A program made the translations under genes and the position numbers. This document shows positions 1-7,589 of a stretch of 18,738 bases of DNA, piece by piece; position 1 is the first letter of the stretch, and every line of letters starts with the position of its first letter. The stretch comes from an uncultured Rhodoferax sp. Lineage in GTDB: Bacteria; Pseudomonadota; Gammaproteobacteria; Burkholderiales; Burkholderiaceae_C. Under the pieces are notes generated by a model. It was given only the letters and a program-made list of their open reading frames with translations, was not told the origin of the DNA and did not search any database. The stretch spans positions 1 through 18,738 of the forward strand of contig CAKZJN010000195.1 in assembly GCA_936943465.1 (NCBI GenBank), in the 5' to 3' direction.

Positions 1-244
1 GGAGTACCACAAATCGTCACCCGGCTTAGTCCCGACTCCGCGGGTGTGGGTTGGGTGACTACGACGGCAGAGGGCTGCTAGGAGTCAGTCGACGGTTTCC
101 AACAACGATCCGGTCAGGTGCCCTTTCCGGTCATGCACGGGGGGCTTCCCTAAGTCTGGCATGCAGCGTTACCGGTCGCCCACCGCGCTGACACGCCATC
201 CTTTCGGGTCGCAAAGCAAGCGGCCCCCGCAGCCCAGCAGCGGG
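1..244. other. Unassigned region at left edge, possibly structured
   Basis: No reading frame here shows a recognisable protein, and no tRNA or rRNA is visible. Several inverted repeats are present: GTCACCC at 16-22 pairs with GGGTGAC at 53-59, with CCCG/CGGG (31-34 and 41-44) inside it, and GCAG-AGGG-CTGC forms a small hairpin near 66-77. The hexamer CCGGTC occurs three times, near 109, 128 and 171. The stretch lies downstream of the chemoreceptor stop codon. It could be a structured RNA, the end of a gene lying mostly outside the window, or plain intergenic DNA. I could not match it to a known riboswitch or RNA family. Confidence 0.3.
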
Positions 245-1852
245 TCAGGATCGTGAACTGGTTTGGTCAGCAATCGCCAGCATTTCCGGGCGTGTATGCG
301 GGTGGCGGGCATTGAGCTTGAACACCGCGACCGTGTTGACCAGCGCATCAGCCTGCGATTTAAGACTGCCAGCCGCAGCTGACATGACCTCGACCAACTC
401 GGCGTTTTGCTGCGTCATGTTGTCCATCAAATGAATGGCCACGCCCAACTGCGACACGCCCTGGCTCTGCTCTGTGCTGGCCACACTGATTTCACCCATG
501 ATCTGGGTCACCAGGCGGATGCTGCTAACCACTTCAGACATGGTGGCGCCGGCCTGGTCGACCAGCACCGTACCGTGTTCCACCCGCTGCACACTGGCAC
601 TGATCAAGGCCTTGATTTCGCGCGCCGCCTCTGCCGAGCGACCCGCCAGGCTGCGCACCTCACTGGCCACCACGGCAAAACCCCGACCCTGCTCGCCGGC
701 ACGGGCGGCTTCTACCGCCGCATTCAGGGCCAGAATATTGGTTTGAAAGGCAATGCCGTCAATCACCTGGATGATGTCGGAGATTTTGCGCGACGACTCG
801 TTGATGCCACGCATGGTGTCCACCACCTGCGACACCACCGCGCCACCACGGGTGGCCACTTCAGACGCGCTTTGCGCCAGTTGATTGGCCTTGCGCGCGT
901 TCTCGGCGTTCAGGTTCACATTGGCACCCAGTTGCTCCATGGATGCTGTGGTGACTTTCAGGGAATGCGATTGGCTGTCAGTGCGGGACGACAAATCGAT
1001 ATCGCTTTGGGCAATGTCCGCGCTGGCTGCAGCCACGCCATTGGCGCCGTCGCGCACCTCGGCTACCACACTGACCAGACCAGTCTGCATGTCTTTGAGT
1101 GCCAGCAACAACTGCGAGATTTCGTTTTTGCCTGCTGTATCAAATTGCACACTCAGGTCACCAGCCGCCACCGCCCGTGACACTTGCACGGCCAGGTTGA
1201 TTGGTTGCGTGATGGACCGAATGATCCACAAAGCCATCAGTACCCCCACTGCCAATGCCACCACGACCGTGAGTCCCATCACAAATACCATGCTCGACGT
1301 GGCTTGTTGGGTAGCGTTGGCCGACTGCTGCATTTGTCCGTCCTGGTACTTGAGCAAACCGTCGAGCGCGTCAAAGTAGCTTTTTTGGGCGGGGCGCACC
1401 TTGTCCAGCAAAAAGGCCTTGGCTTCAAAGGTCTGGCCACCAATGGCCAGCTCCATCGCTTCGGCCTGCAGCGGTTCATAGGCACTGCGGGTCTGTGCCA
1501 CTTGGGCCAACAGGGCGCGGGCATCCTGGTTGGTCAACTGCGCGTCGAGCCTGGCAAAGCGCTCACCAATCTGTTTGCGTGCTTCCTCGATACGCCCGGC
1601 TTCTTTTTTGATGTCGGCGGTATCGCTCATGATGATCATGTTGCGCAGCGCATCAGCAATCAGGGTCACGTCGGCTTTGATGTCGTTGATGGACGCCACC
1701 TTGGGTACGCGGTCGTTGATGACCTCGTCAAACATGTCGTTCATGCTCTTGAACTTGAGCAAGGACACACCGGCCATAAACGCCAGCAGCAGGCCCAGAA
1801 TGACAAAACCAAGAATCAACCGGGTTGAGATTTTCATGTCGTTGATGTTCAT
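245..1852 (-). CDS. Methyl-accepting chemotaxis protein (transmembrane chemoreceptor)
   Basis: A 535-residue inner-membrane chemoreceptor that passes a periplasmic signal to the CheA/CheW array. TM1 spans about residues 11-31. A mostly helical periplasmic domain of four-helix-bundle type covers about 32-186, TM2 about 187-211, HAMP about 212-264 and the cytoplasmic signalling domain from about 265. The highly conserved hairpin tip is at about 366-400 (IDGIAFQTNILALNAAVEA, then AGEQGRGFAVVASEVRSLAG), where CheA and CheW bind in this family. There is no C-terminal NWETF-type tether for CheR/CheB. The start at MNINDMKIST fits the short cytoplasmic N-terminus usual before TM1. The ligand cannot be told from sequence. 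It lies 216 bp downstream of the glutathione S-transferase gene and is probably transcribed separately. Confidence 0.95.
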   Translation of the reverse strand: MNINDMKISTRLILGFVILGLLLAFMAGVSLLKFKSMNDMFDEVINDRVPKVASINDIKADVTLIADALRNMIIMSDTADIKKEAGRIEEARKQIGERFARLDAQLTNQDARALLAQVAQTRSAYEPLQAEAMELAIGGQTFEAKAFLLDKVRPAQKSYFDALDGLLKYQDGQMQQSANATQQATSSMVFVMGLTVVVALAVGVLMALWIIRSITQPINLAVQVSRAVAAGDLSVQFDTAGKNEISQLLLALKDMQTGLVSVVAEVRDGANGVAAASADIAQSDIDLSSRTDSQSHSLKVTTASMEQLGANVNLNAENARKANQLAQSASEVATRGGAVVSQVVDTMRGINESSRKISDIIQVIDGIAFQTNILALNAAVEAARAGEQGRGFAVVASEVRSLAGRSAEAAREIKALISASVQRVEHGTVLVDQAGATMSEVVSSIRLVTQIMGEISVASTEQSQGVSQLGVAIHLMDNMTQQNAELVEVMSAAAGSLKSQADALVNTVAVFKLNARHPHTRPEMLAIADQTSSRS

Positions 1853-2068
1853 GGTGATCTATGCTTTGAGGGTGGTGCCTACCGGCCAGAATAGTAACAA
1901 ACCGGGTCTTCCACCCTTGCAGGCACAAAGATCTTTACTTCTGGTTTCGCGGCATTCGCGACGTCCGCTGCATCGTCTTTGACGCCTACCATCCCGCCAC
2001 TCAGGCATGCAGATCGTGTGTCCAGGCGTCGGACCCATTGGCGTCAATGTCTGGTATCTGCCAATGCC
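1853..2068. other. Intergenic region upstream of the chemoreceptor gene
   Basis: This 216-bp gap separates the glutathione S-transferase stop from the chemoreceptor start, so it should hold the chemoreceptor promoter. Just after the transferase stop is a 7-bp inverted repeat (CATTGGC at 2036-2042 with GCCAATG at 2060-2066, 17-base loop). No T-run follows it, so it is a weak terminator candidate at best. I found no convincing flagellar sigma-28 promoter (TAAA-N15-GCCGATAA). No small gene is supported. Confidence 0.4.
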
Positions 2069-2719
2069 TTAACCAGCCTTCTTGAAAAACGTTTCCGGCA
2101 ATCGCTCGGTGGCACTTGCACGCTGCACTGCGGGACGCTGGCGCATGCGGTCGATATAGGCACCGAGCGCCGGCAGGCTGCTGGCCGGGCGTTGCAGGTT
2201 GCGCGTCCAGCTACACAGCACCAGTGCCATGCAGTCGGCGGGCGTGTAGGTCTCGCCCAGCAGCCAGGGGCCGCCACTGCTTTGCAGTTGCGCCTCCAGT
2301 TGGTCCAGCAACGGGCCGATGCGCGCCTCGGTGCGGGCGACGAAGTCGGCCACGTTTTCTGCCGGCACATAGCGCTCAGCATAAAAGTAGTTCGTCATGT
2401 TGGGGTGCAAGGTGTTGGAGAGCCACACCATCCACTTGTAGGCGTGCGCACGCAAGGGCGTGCCTAGCGCGGGCATCAATTGCTTGTCCGGGTGTGTGTC
2501 GGCCAGATGCAGCAGGATGGCCGGTGTTTCGTAAAGCACCAGATCGCCGTCCACCAGCACCGGGATTTTGCCGTTCGGGTTGAGCCGTAGGTACTCGGGC
2601 GATTGCTGCGCGTTGCGCGAGCGGTCCACCAGCACCAGTTCAAAAGGCACGCCCAGTTCTTCCAGAAAGATGTGCGGCATCAGGCTGGCGTCGGTGGGGT
2701 GGTAGTGCAGTTGCAGCAT
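2069..2719 (-). CDS. Glutathione S-transferase family protein
   Basis: A 216-residue cytosolic GST-fold protein, a normal length for the family. The N-terminal thioredoxin-like half (about 1-80) carries a Ser at position 12 in DASLMPHI, where beta-type bacterial GSTs place their glutathione-site Ser/Cys. The cis-proline loop is GKIPVLVDG (Pro53), and Glu64-Thr65 stand in for the usual Glu-Ser that contacts the glutathione gamma-glutamyl group. The C-terminal half is helical, with the TPADCMAL segment holding the conserved N-capping Asp. An AAGGGA ribosome-binding site sits about 7 bases before ATG. It is the last gene of the minus-strand cluster, 25 bp after the amidohydrolase stop. The substrate is unknown; detoxification is inferred from the family only. 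Confidence 0.92.
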   Translation of the reverse strand: MLQLHYHPTDASLMPHIFLEELGVPFELVLVDRSRNAQQSPEYLRLNPNGKIPVLVDGDLVLYETPAILLHLADTHPDKQLMPALGTPLRAHAYKWMVWLSNTLHPNMTNYFYAERYVPAENVADFVARTEARIGPLLDQLEAQLQSSGGPWLLGETYTPADCMALVLCSWTRNLQRPASSLPALGAYIDRMRQRPAVQRASATERLPETFFKKAG

Positions 2720-2744
2720 GAGAAGTCCCTTGTTGAGTTAACTT

Positions 2745-3779
2745 TTAGACAAACGCCTGCACCACGTTGACGGCGTTCACACCGACCTCGGCGACCGCAT
2801 AGCCGCCTTCAAACACCAGCACCGTGGGCAGTCCCATGCGTGCCAGCCGTTCACCCATGCGCAGGTAGTCGTCACTTTGCAGCGTAAAGCCCGAGATCGG
2901 GTCACCGGCAAAGGTGTCCACACCCAGCGAGATCACCAGCGCCTGCGCACCAAATAGCCGAATGGCGGCCAGCGCCGTCTCCAGCGCCTCCGACCAGCGC
3001 GCAAAGTCGCTCCCCCGCGGCAAGGGCAGGTTGAGGTTGGCACCCTGCCCCGCGCCCGCGCCAGTCTCGTCGGCGTAGCCCAGAAAGAACGGGTACTCGG
3101 TACGCGGGTCGCCGTGGATGCTGGCAAAGAACACGTCGGGGCGCTGGTAAAAGATGGCCTGCGTTCCATTGCCGTGGTGGTAGTCCACATCCAGTACCGC
3201 CACCCGATCCAAACCGCAAGCGCGCAGGTGCTCTGCGGCCAGTGCGGCGTTGTTCAGAAAGCAATAGCCGCCAAAAAAGTCGGCACTGGCGTGGTGGCCT
3301 GGCGGGCGACTCAGGGCAAAGGCAGCCCGGTCACCTTCGACCAGCGCCTGTGCGGCACTCAGTGCGCAATCGGCTCCAGCCCGCGCAGCCGCCCAGGTGC
3401 CTGCCATAAGCGGCGTGCCGGCATCAAACGAAAACAGCCCCATGCGCGCGGCAAAGTTGGCGGGCAGCACATCGGTGCGAAAGGTGCGGGTGGGCCAGAC
3501 CGAGGGCAAGGCGTCTTTGCCGGCGTTGGCCGGGTCCAGCGCCACCCATTCGTCCCAGGCACCTTCCAGAAATTGCAGGTAGCGCGGGCTGTGCACGCGG
3601 GTAATCGCCTCCACCCCAAACGCAGTGGGCGCGCAAACCTCGCCCAACTGGCGGCGCTGCAACTCAGCCAGCACATGGTCGGCACGGGCCGGCACTTCGT
3701 GGCAGGGCACCAGTGCGCCCCGGAACATTTCGAATTGCCCCTGGTGCCGGGCGTGCAAAGCGTTGAAGAAAGTTTTCAT
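2745..3779 (-). CDS. Acetylpolyamine amidohydrolase / histone deacetylase family enzyme
   Basis: A 344-residue zinc hydrolase of the arginase/HDAC fold. It closely resembles bacterial acetylpolyamine amidohydrolase in length and motifs, as I recall that family. Catalytic residues are visible: the His162-His163 pair in SRPPGHHA, zinc ligands Asp199 and His201 in LDVDYHHGNGTQ, Asp288 in SLGVDTFAGDP, and the transition-state Tyr327 in FEGGY. The likely reaction is release of acetate from acetylated polyamines or similar N-acyl amines. The start chosen is MKTFFNALHA. The frame stays open about 110 codons upstream, but that stretch is Arg/Ala-rich, lies inside the upstream hydrolase gene and resembles no enzyme N-terminus. 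The chosen ATG overlaps the hydrolase TGA by 4 bases, implying translational coupling. Confidence 0.93.
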   Translation of the reverse strand: MKTFFNALHARHQGQFEMFRGALVPCHEVPARADHVLAELQRRQLGEVCAPTAFGVEAITRVHSPRYLQFLEGAWDEWVALDPANAGKDALPSVWPTRTFRTDVLPANFAARMGLFSFDAGTPLMAGTWAAARAGADCALSAAQALVEGDRAAFALSRPPGHHASADFFGGYCFLNNAALAAEHLRACGLDRVAVLDVDYHHGNGTQAIFYQRPDVFFASIHGDPRTEYPFFLGYADETGAGAGQGANLNLPLPRGSDFARWSEALETALAAIRLFGAQALVISLGVDTFAGDPISGFTLQSDDYLRMGERLARMGLPTVLVFEGGYAVAEVGVNAVNVVQAFV

Positions 3780-4486
3780 GCGTCCAGCCAGTGTTGAAAA
3801 GCGGTGTTCACCGCGTCGGGTTGCTCCAATGTGGACATGTGGCCGCATTGCTCGACGATGCAAAGCTGCGCGCCGGTGATTTGCGCGGCCATGCGCTCGT
3901 GTTGCTCGGGTGGGCTCCACAGGTCTTCGCGCCCGGTGAGCACCAGCGTCGGGCAGCGTATGCCGGCCAGCACCGGCGCCGCGTCGGGTCGGTTCAGTAA
4001 CGCGTTGATTTGTGCCGCGTAGTGTTCGGGGCTGCTGCGTTCCAGCATGGCGAGCACCGATTCGAACAAGGGCGTTGCGTGCCGCGACGGATGCACCATC
4101 GGCTGGGCCCACTGCTCGGCCATGGCCCGCATGCCTTTGCGCTCGGCGGTTTGCAAAAGGCCCATGCGGCCTGCCCTTTCACGAACGCCGGCAACGCCTT
4201 CGGCAAGCGGGTGCGTTCCGGTATCGAGCAGGGCCAGATGCTGCACCCGACCGGGTGCCAGGCGCATCACCTCCAAAGCTACGCGCCCGCCCATGGAATG
4301 ACCGGCCAGGGCGAAGCGGGGAGTAGGTGCGCTGTCCAGCACATACTGCGCCATCTCGGTGAGTGAGTCGCGCAGGCCGTAGTCCACCACATGGCAATGC
4401 ACGCGGCCGGACAGGGCCTGTACCTGGGGTGCCCAGACGGCGGCATCGCAAACCAGACCCGGCAACAAAATCAGCGTGGGTTTCAT
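3776..4486 (-). CDS. Alpha/beta hydrolase
   Basis: A 236-residue alpha/beta-hydrolase-fold protein of the small esterase/carboxylesterase type. The nucleophile elbow GHSMGG places Ser64. The other triad members are probably Asp188 (LTGREDLWSP) and His216 (CGHMSTLEQP). LLPGLVCDAAVW near the N-terminus supplies the oxyanion-hole region. There is no signal peptide, so it is cytoplasmic. The start at MKPTLILLPG gives the normal family N-terminus, 4 bases after the sensor-kinase stop; a longer in-frame start would run back into the kinase gene. Its stop overlaps the next start as ATGA. The substrate is unknown. Its place between a sensor kinase and an amidohydrolase suggests a shared regulon but does not define the reaction. 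Confidence 0.92.
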   Translation of the reverse strand: MKPTLILLPGLVCDAAVWAPQVQALSGRVHCHVVDYGLRDSLTEMAQYVLDSAPTPRFALAGHSMGGRVALEVMRLAPGRVQHLALLDTGTHPLAEGVAGVRERAGRMGLLQTAERKGMRAMAEQWAQPMVHPSRHATPLFESVLAMLERSSPEHYAAQINALLNRPDAAPVLAGIRCPTLVLTGREDLWSPPEQHERMAAQITGAQLCIVEQCGHMSTLEQPDAVNTAFQHWLDA

Positions 4487-4490
4487 GGCC

Positions 4491-5807
4491 TTAGTTTGCC
4501 GCAGCGGGTGGCAGGGTGACGGTGATGAGAAGCCCTGGCTGCGCATTGGCAATCTCGAAACGGCCGCCATGCGCCAGCGCCACCAGCTTGCACAAATACA
4601 GGCCCAGCCCCACGCCGCCATCTTCACGGGTGCGCGCGGCATCGGGGCGGTAAAAAGCCTGCGCCAGTTGCGGCAGTTGCTCGGGCGGCACGCCCGCGCC
4701 AAAGTCGCGCACGCTAATTTCTATGCCTCCGTCGCCTTCGGGCGCAATCGCCAGCAGGGGTGGTGGCGCGTCTGCCGGGGTATGGCGCAAGGCGTTGTCC
4801 AGCAGATTGCGTAGCAAGAGGCGCATGCGCGCCGGGTCCAACGGCAACATGGGCAGGCCGGTCGGCAGGTCTTGCTGCACCGGCTTTTCCAAACTTTGCA
4901 CCACCTCAAAGGCCAAAGCGTTTAGATCGACAGCCTCCAGGTGCAGCGCCGCGTGGCGCGCCGAGAGCCGTTCGCTCTCCAGCAGGTCGGTGACCAGATC
5001 ACGCATCAGGGCCAGGTCGCGCAGCAGTGCGTCGCGGCTGGCCTGTAATTCCTCGGTTTCGGGGAGCAGTTCGGTGTTCAGGCGCGCACGGGTCAGCGGG
5101 CTGCGCAACTCGTGGCTGATTGCCAGCAACAGGCTGCGCTTGGCGTCCAGCATCTGCTGAATATCCGCAGCCATGGTGTTGATGGTGGCTGCCAGTTCAC
5201 CCAGTTCGTCCGGCTTGTGCGCATGGCGCACCGGAATCGGCTGCCCGAAGTCACCGGCACCAAAGCGCAGCGCACCGGCACGGATGTCGTCCAGCGGCCG
5301 CAGCATGCGGCGCACCCGGCGGTAAGCGGTAGCGGTCAGCAGCAGCAACAGGGCCAGTGTTACCCAGCCGATAAAACGCGGGCGGTCTTCCCAGGCCGTC
5401 ACGCTGAGTGAAAACAGGATGCGATGCCCGTCAGCGGTGCTGCGTTCCAGCAAACGGTCTTGCGCACGCCAACGCTCGGCATCGCGCAGGTGGGCTTGCG
5501 CCTCGGGCCGCTGCGGGTGACTGGCCCAGTTGACCACCGGGCCGCTGATCTGGATGCGCAAGGGCAAGCGGTCAACCAGCGCCTGTGCGCGTTCCACCCG
5601 GGGCGGCGTGCCGATGTCGGCGGCCAGCTTGTCCACGTAGTCCGACACCAGCGGCCTGGCAGCATCGCGCCAGCCGATGCTGAGGGCGTATTGCATGCCC
5701 CCGATAAAGATAGCGGCCATGGCCAGTGCCAGCAGCACAAACAGCGCCATCAGGCGCAAGCGCAGCGAGTGCGACAGCGCATGGCGCGCGCGGCGGTGCC
5801 ACCTCAT
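4491..5807 (-). CDS. Two-component sensor histidine kinase (CpxA/RstB-like)
   Basis: A 438-residue inner-membrane kinase. TM1 is about residues 18-38, the periplasmic sensor about 39-146, TM2 about 147-162 and HAMP about 163-218. The dimerisation/phosphoacceptor helix has His232 in AISHELRSPLTRARL. The ATP-binding domain shows an N box (LLRNLLDNALRH, 331-342), a G1 box (DFGAGV, 368-373) and a G2 box (GGVGLGLYLCK, about 397-407). The protein should autophosphorylate and pass phosphate to the regulator encoded just upstream, whose stop overlaps this start by 4 bases (ATGA). The periplasmic domain is short and not diagnostic. Nearby Spy/CpxP-like genes make an envelope-stress role plausible. CpxA-type identity is inferred from context. 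Confidence 0.94.
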   Translation of the reverse strand: MRWHRRARHALSHSLRLRLMALFVLLALAMAAIFIGGMQYALSIGWRDAARPLVSDYVDKLAADIGTPPRVERAQALVDRLPLRIQISGPVVNWASHPQRPEAQAHLRDAERWRAQDRLLERSTADGHRILFSLSVTAWEDRPRFIGWVTLALLLLLTATAYRRVRRMLRPLDDIRAGALRFGAGDFGQPIPVRHAHKPDELGELAATINTMAADIQQMLDAKRSLLLAISHELRSPLTRARLNTELLPETEELQASRDALLRDLALMRDLVTDLLESERLSARHAALHLEAVDLNALAFEVVQSLEKPVQQDLPTGLPMLPLDPARMRLLLRNLLDNALRHTPADAPPPLLAIAPEGDGGIEISVRDFGAGVPPEQLPQLAQAFYRPDAARTREDGGVGLGLYLCKLVALAHGGRFEIANAQPGLLITVTLPPAAAN

Positions 5808-6523
5808 GCACTGCCCCCACTACCTACGTTACCCACGTTACCCGCCTTATTGACGGCCAGCGTGTAGCCGGCATTGCGCAGAGTTTTGATGCAGTCCAGC
5901 GGCTCCAGTTTCTTGCGCAAGCGGCTGATCACAATGTCCACCGCGCGGGTGAGCATGTCGACCTCGCGGCCGCGCAGGTGGTTCAGGATGTCATCGCGGC
6001 TGAACACCTTGCCCGGCTCTTGCGCCAGCAGGTGCAGCAGATCAAATTCGGTGCTGGTCAGGCTGACCACCTCACCCTGCCGCGTTACGGTGCGGGTTGG
6101 CACATCCACCCGCAAGCCGTCAAAAACCAACGCGTCAGACGCAGCAGCACCGGGGGCACTAACCACGCGCCGGCGCAGCACGGTCTGCAGGCGGGCCACC
6201 AGTTCGCGTGGCTCAAAAGGCTTGGGCACATAGTCGTCGGCACCCAGTTCCAGCCCCACCACGCGGTCCATCACCTCGCCGCGTGCAGTCAGCATGATGA
6301 TGGGCAGGTCGCTGTCCTTGCGAATCGCCCGACACAGCGCAAAACCGTCCATCTCGGGCAGCATCACATCCAGAATCGCGGCGTCATAGCGCTCGCGCTG
6401 CAAGCGGGCCAGGCCATCGCTGGGCTTGAGCGCGCAATCCAGCTTGAAGTTAAAACGCGCAAAGTAGGCCGCCAGAGGGGGGCCTAATTGCGCGTCGTCG
6501 TCGATCAACAGAATGCGGGGCAT
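5804..6523 (-). CDS. OmpR-family response regulator (CpxR-like by context)
   Basis: A 239-residue transcription factor. The receiver domain (about 1-115) has the acidic pocket Asp8-Asp10, phosphoacceptor Asp52 (LDVMLPEMDG), Thr79 and Lys101 (KPF). The winged-helix DNA-binding domain (about 130-228) includes TSTEFDLLHLLAQ and the recognition-helix segment TRAVDIVISRLRKKL. The C-terminal tail is short and Gly/Asn-rich. It partners with the kinase overlapping its stop codon. The start at MPRILLIDDD is the normal family N-terminus. No clear Shine-Dalgarno sequence precedes it; a 16-bp hairpin lies about 10 bases upstream and may influence expression. The binding site is not identified. I saw no GTAAA-N5-GTAAA pair upstream of the cluster. 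Confidence 0.95.
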   Translation of the reverse strand: MPRILLIDDDAQLGPPLAAYFARFNFKLDCALKPSDGLARLQRERYDAAILDVMLPEMDGFALCRAIRKDSDLPIIMLTARGEVMDRVVGLELGADDYVPKPFEPRELVARLQTVLRRRVVSAPGAAASDALVFDGLRVDVPTRTVTRQGEVVSLTSTEFDLLHLLAQEPGKVFSRDDILNHLRGREVDMLTRAVDIVISRLRKKLEPLDCIKTLRNAGYTLAVNKAGNVGNVGSGGSA

Positions 6524-6533
6524 GGGACTATTG

Positions 6534-6570
6534 TTGCACCGACCGGACCAGTGGCCCGGCCGGAGTGCAA
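6534..6570 (-). promoter_or_regulatory. Long RNA hairpin between Spy-like gene and response regulator
   Basis: On the minus-strand transcript, 6 + 10 base pairs form around a 3-base loop (positions 6550-6552). GTGCAA at 6565-6570 pairs with 6534-6539, and 6553-6562 pairs with 6540-6549, with two G-U wobbles and a 2-base bulge at 6563-6564. The hairpin begins 4 bases after the Spy-like stop codon and ends about 10 bases before the regulator ATG. No U-run follows it, so it is not a classic terminator. It may be an RNA stabiliser, a processing site, or an element that uncouples chaperone and regulator levels. Confidence 0.6.
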
Positions 6571-6574
6571 GCCA

Positions 6575-7060
6575 TTAGCCGCGCTGGAACCAGCCGTGAC
6601 GCCCTTCCATCAGGTCACGCACCTTTTGTTGCTGCGTCGGGTTCAGGCTGTCGTAAAAGGCGGCCAGTGCAGCCACCACTTCGGGGCTCTTGGTTTGCAG
6701 CGCACCGGACTTGTCGTTGATGAGCGCCTGCGCCTTGGTGGCGTCAAACTTGGGGCCGGCAATCAGCGACTGCAGCTCAGCGCGCGGGTCCTTGGTGGCA
6801 CCCATCAGGGCCTGGCGCTGCTCAAAAACCTTATCGCCCACCACGGTCAGCAGCTTCTTCTGGTCGGCATTCAGATCGAGCTTGCTGGCGGCGCGGTCCA
6901 CCATCTTGTCGCGCCGCTCCATGAACTGCTCCTGGCTCATGCTGTTGCCCCAGTCGTGGCTGCGGTGGTGGCCGCAAGCCGTGACGGCAGTGGCAATCAG
7001 GCCCACGGTCAGAACGGCAAACAGAACGCGGCGGATTTTGTGGCTGAAAAAGGTAGTCAT
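6575..7060 (-). CDS. Spy/CpxP-like periplasmic protein, probable lipoprotein
   Basis: A 161-residue exported helical protein. The N-terminus has a basic start, a hydrophobic stretch (about 11-28) and a Cys at 29 in AVTAC, close to a lipobox, so it may be lipid-anchored; cleavage as an ordinary signal peptide is the alternative. The mature part has two LTxxQ-like motifs, LNADQKKLL and LNPTQQQKVRDLM, as in Spy/CpxP chaperones and related metal-responsive proteins. It is about the usual family length. It precedes the regulator/kinase pair and is paralogous to the gene immediately upstream; the two share the GAAAGACC-(A/G)-CCATG start context. A role in holding misfolded envelope proteins, or in feedback on the kinase, is inferred from Cpx systems. 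Confidence 0.82.
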   Translation of the reverse strand: MTTFFSHKIRRVLFAVLTVGLIATAVTACGHHRSHDWGNSMSQEQFMERRDKMVDRAASKLDLNADQKKLLTVVGDKVFEQRQALMGATKDPRAELQSLIAGPKFDATKAQALINDKSGALQTKSPEVVAALAAFYDSLNPTQQQKVRDLMEGRHGWFQRG

Positions 7061-7136
7061 GGTGGTCTTTCAAAGAATTAGGGAGGTCGGTTGTGAATCA
7101 ATCAGTGGCTCAAAAGGTGTCTTAGGTCGGTACCGG

Positions 7137-7589
7137 CTATCCGGCGCAGCCGAACCAGCGGCCACGTCCGTCGATCCGGTCGCGCACCTGTTGCTGCTGT
7201 ACCGGGTTCAGGCTGTCAAAGAAGCCGGCAATAGCGGTCAGCACTTCCGGGCTTTGGGCCGTGAGCTTGTTGGCGGCGTTCTGCACCAGATCCTTCGCGC
7301 TGGCGAGGTCAAAGCGGGGGCCATCCAGCAGGGCGCGCATCTGGGCACGCGGACTGGCGGGCTGCTGCTGGCTAGCCAGTCGCTGGGCAATCAGGGTGTC
7401 GCCGAGTTGGGACAGGCTCTGCTGCTGTTCTGCGTTCAAGCTCAGCTTGCGGGTGGCTTTTTGCACCACCCGGTCGCGCATCTGGGCATAGTGCTCGGCG
7501 GTGGGTGCTGCGCCGCAGTGGCCGTGGCCGCGGGCTCCGAACAGGCCAAACAGGCCCCGGCGCATGCGCATGTTGAAGAAGAGGTTCAT
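7137..7589 (-). CDS. Spy/CpxP-like paralogue lacking a clear signal peptide
   Basis: A 150-residue protein clearly paralogous to its downstream neighbour over the C-terminal two-thirds (shared SPRA/DPRA, GP-F, KL/AL-(T)-SPEV, F-DSLNP-QQQ-VRD and G-WF positions). LNAEQQQSL and LNPVQQQQVRD are the LTxxQ-like motifs. The N-terminus (MNLFFNMRMRRGLFGLFG) is Arg-rich with only a short hydrophobic run, so Sec export is doubtful. A start 12 codons upstream (7625) is possible but also gives no signal peptide. The chosen start shares the GAAAGACC-(A/G)-CCATG context with the paralogue. It is probably the first gene of the cluster. Its function is unknown beyond family membership. Confidence 0.75.
   Translation of the reverse strand: MNLFFNMRMRRGLFGLFGARGHGHCGAAPTAEHYAQMRDRVVQKATRKLSLNAEQQQSLSQLGDTLIAQRLASQQQPASPRAQMRALLDGPRFDLASAKDLVQNAANKLTAQSPEVLTAIAGFFDSLNPVQQQQVRDRIDGRGRWFGCAG

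Noticed and set aside
140..230. Possible cyclic-di-GMP (GEMM) riboswitch, from the TCGCAAAGC motif
   Set aside because: Only a few consensus bases match, the partner elements are missing, and it would point into the antisense side of the chemoreceptor gene.
1859..2047. A 62-codon open frame in the gap before the chemoreceptor
   Set aside because: It has no convincing ribosome-binding site and an Arg/Cys-rich composition typical of chance frames.
3780..4112. N-terminal extension of the acetylpolyamine amidohydrolase
   Set aside because: The extra residues come from inside the upstream hydrolase gene, look like out-of-frame sequence, and the ATGA overlap gives a natural start with the family N-terminus.
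4487..4702. N-terminal extension of the alpha/beta hydrolase
   Set aside because: It overlaps the sensor-kinase coding region and has no family similarity; MKPTLILLPG is the expected start.
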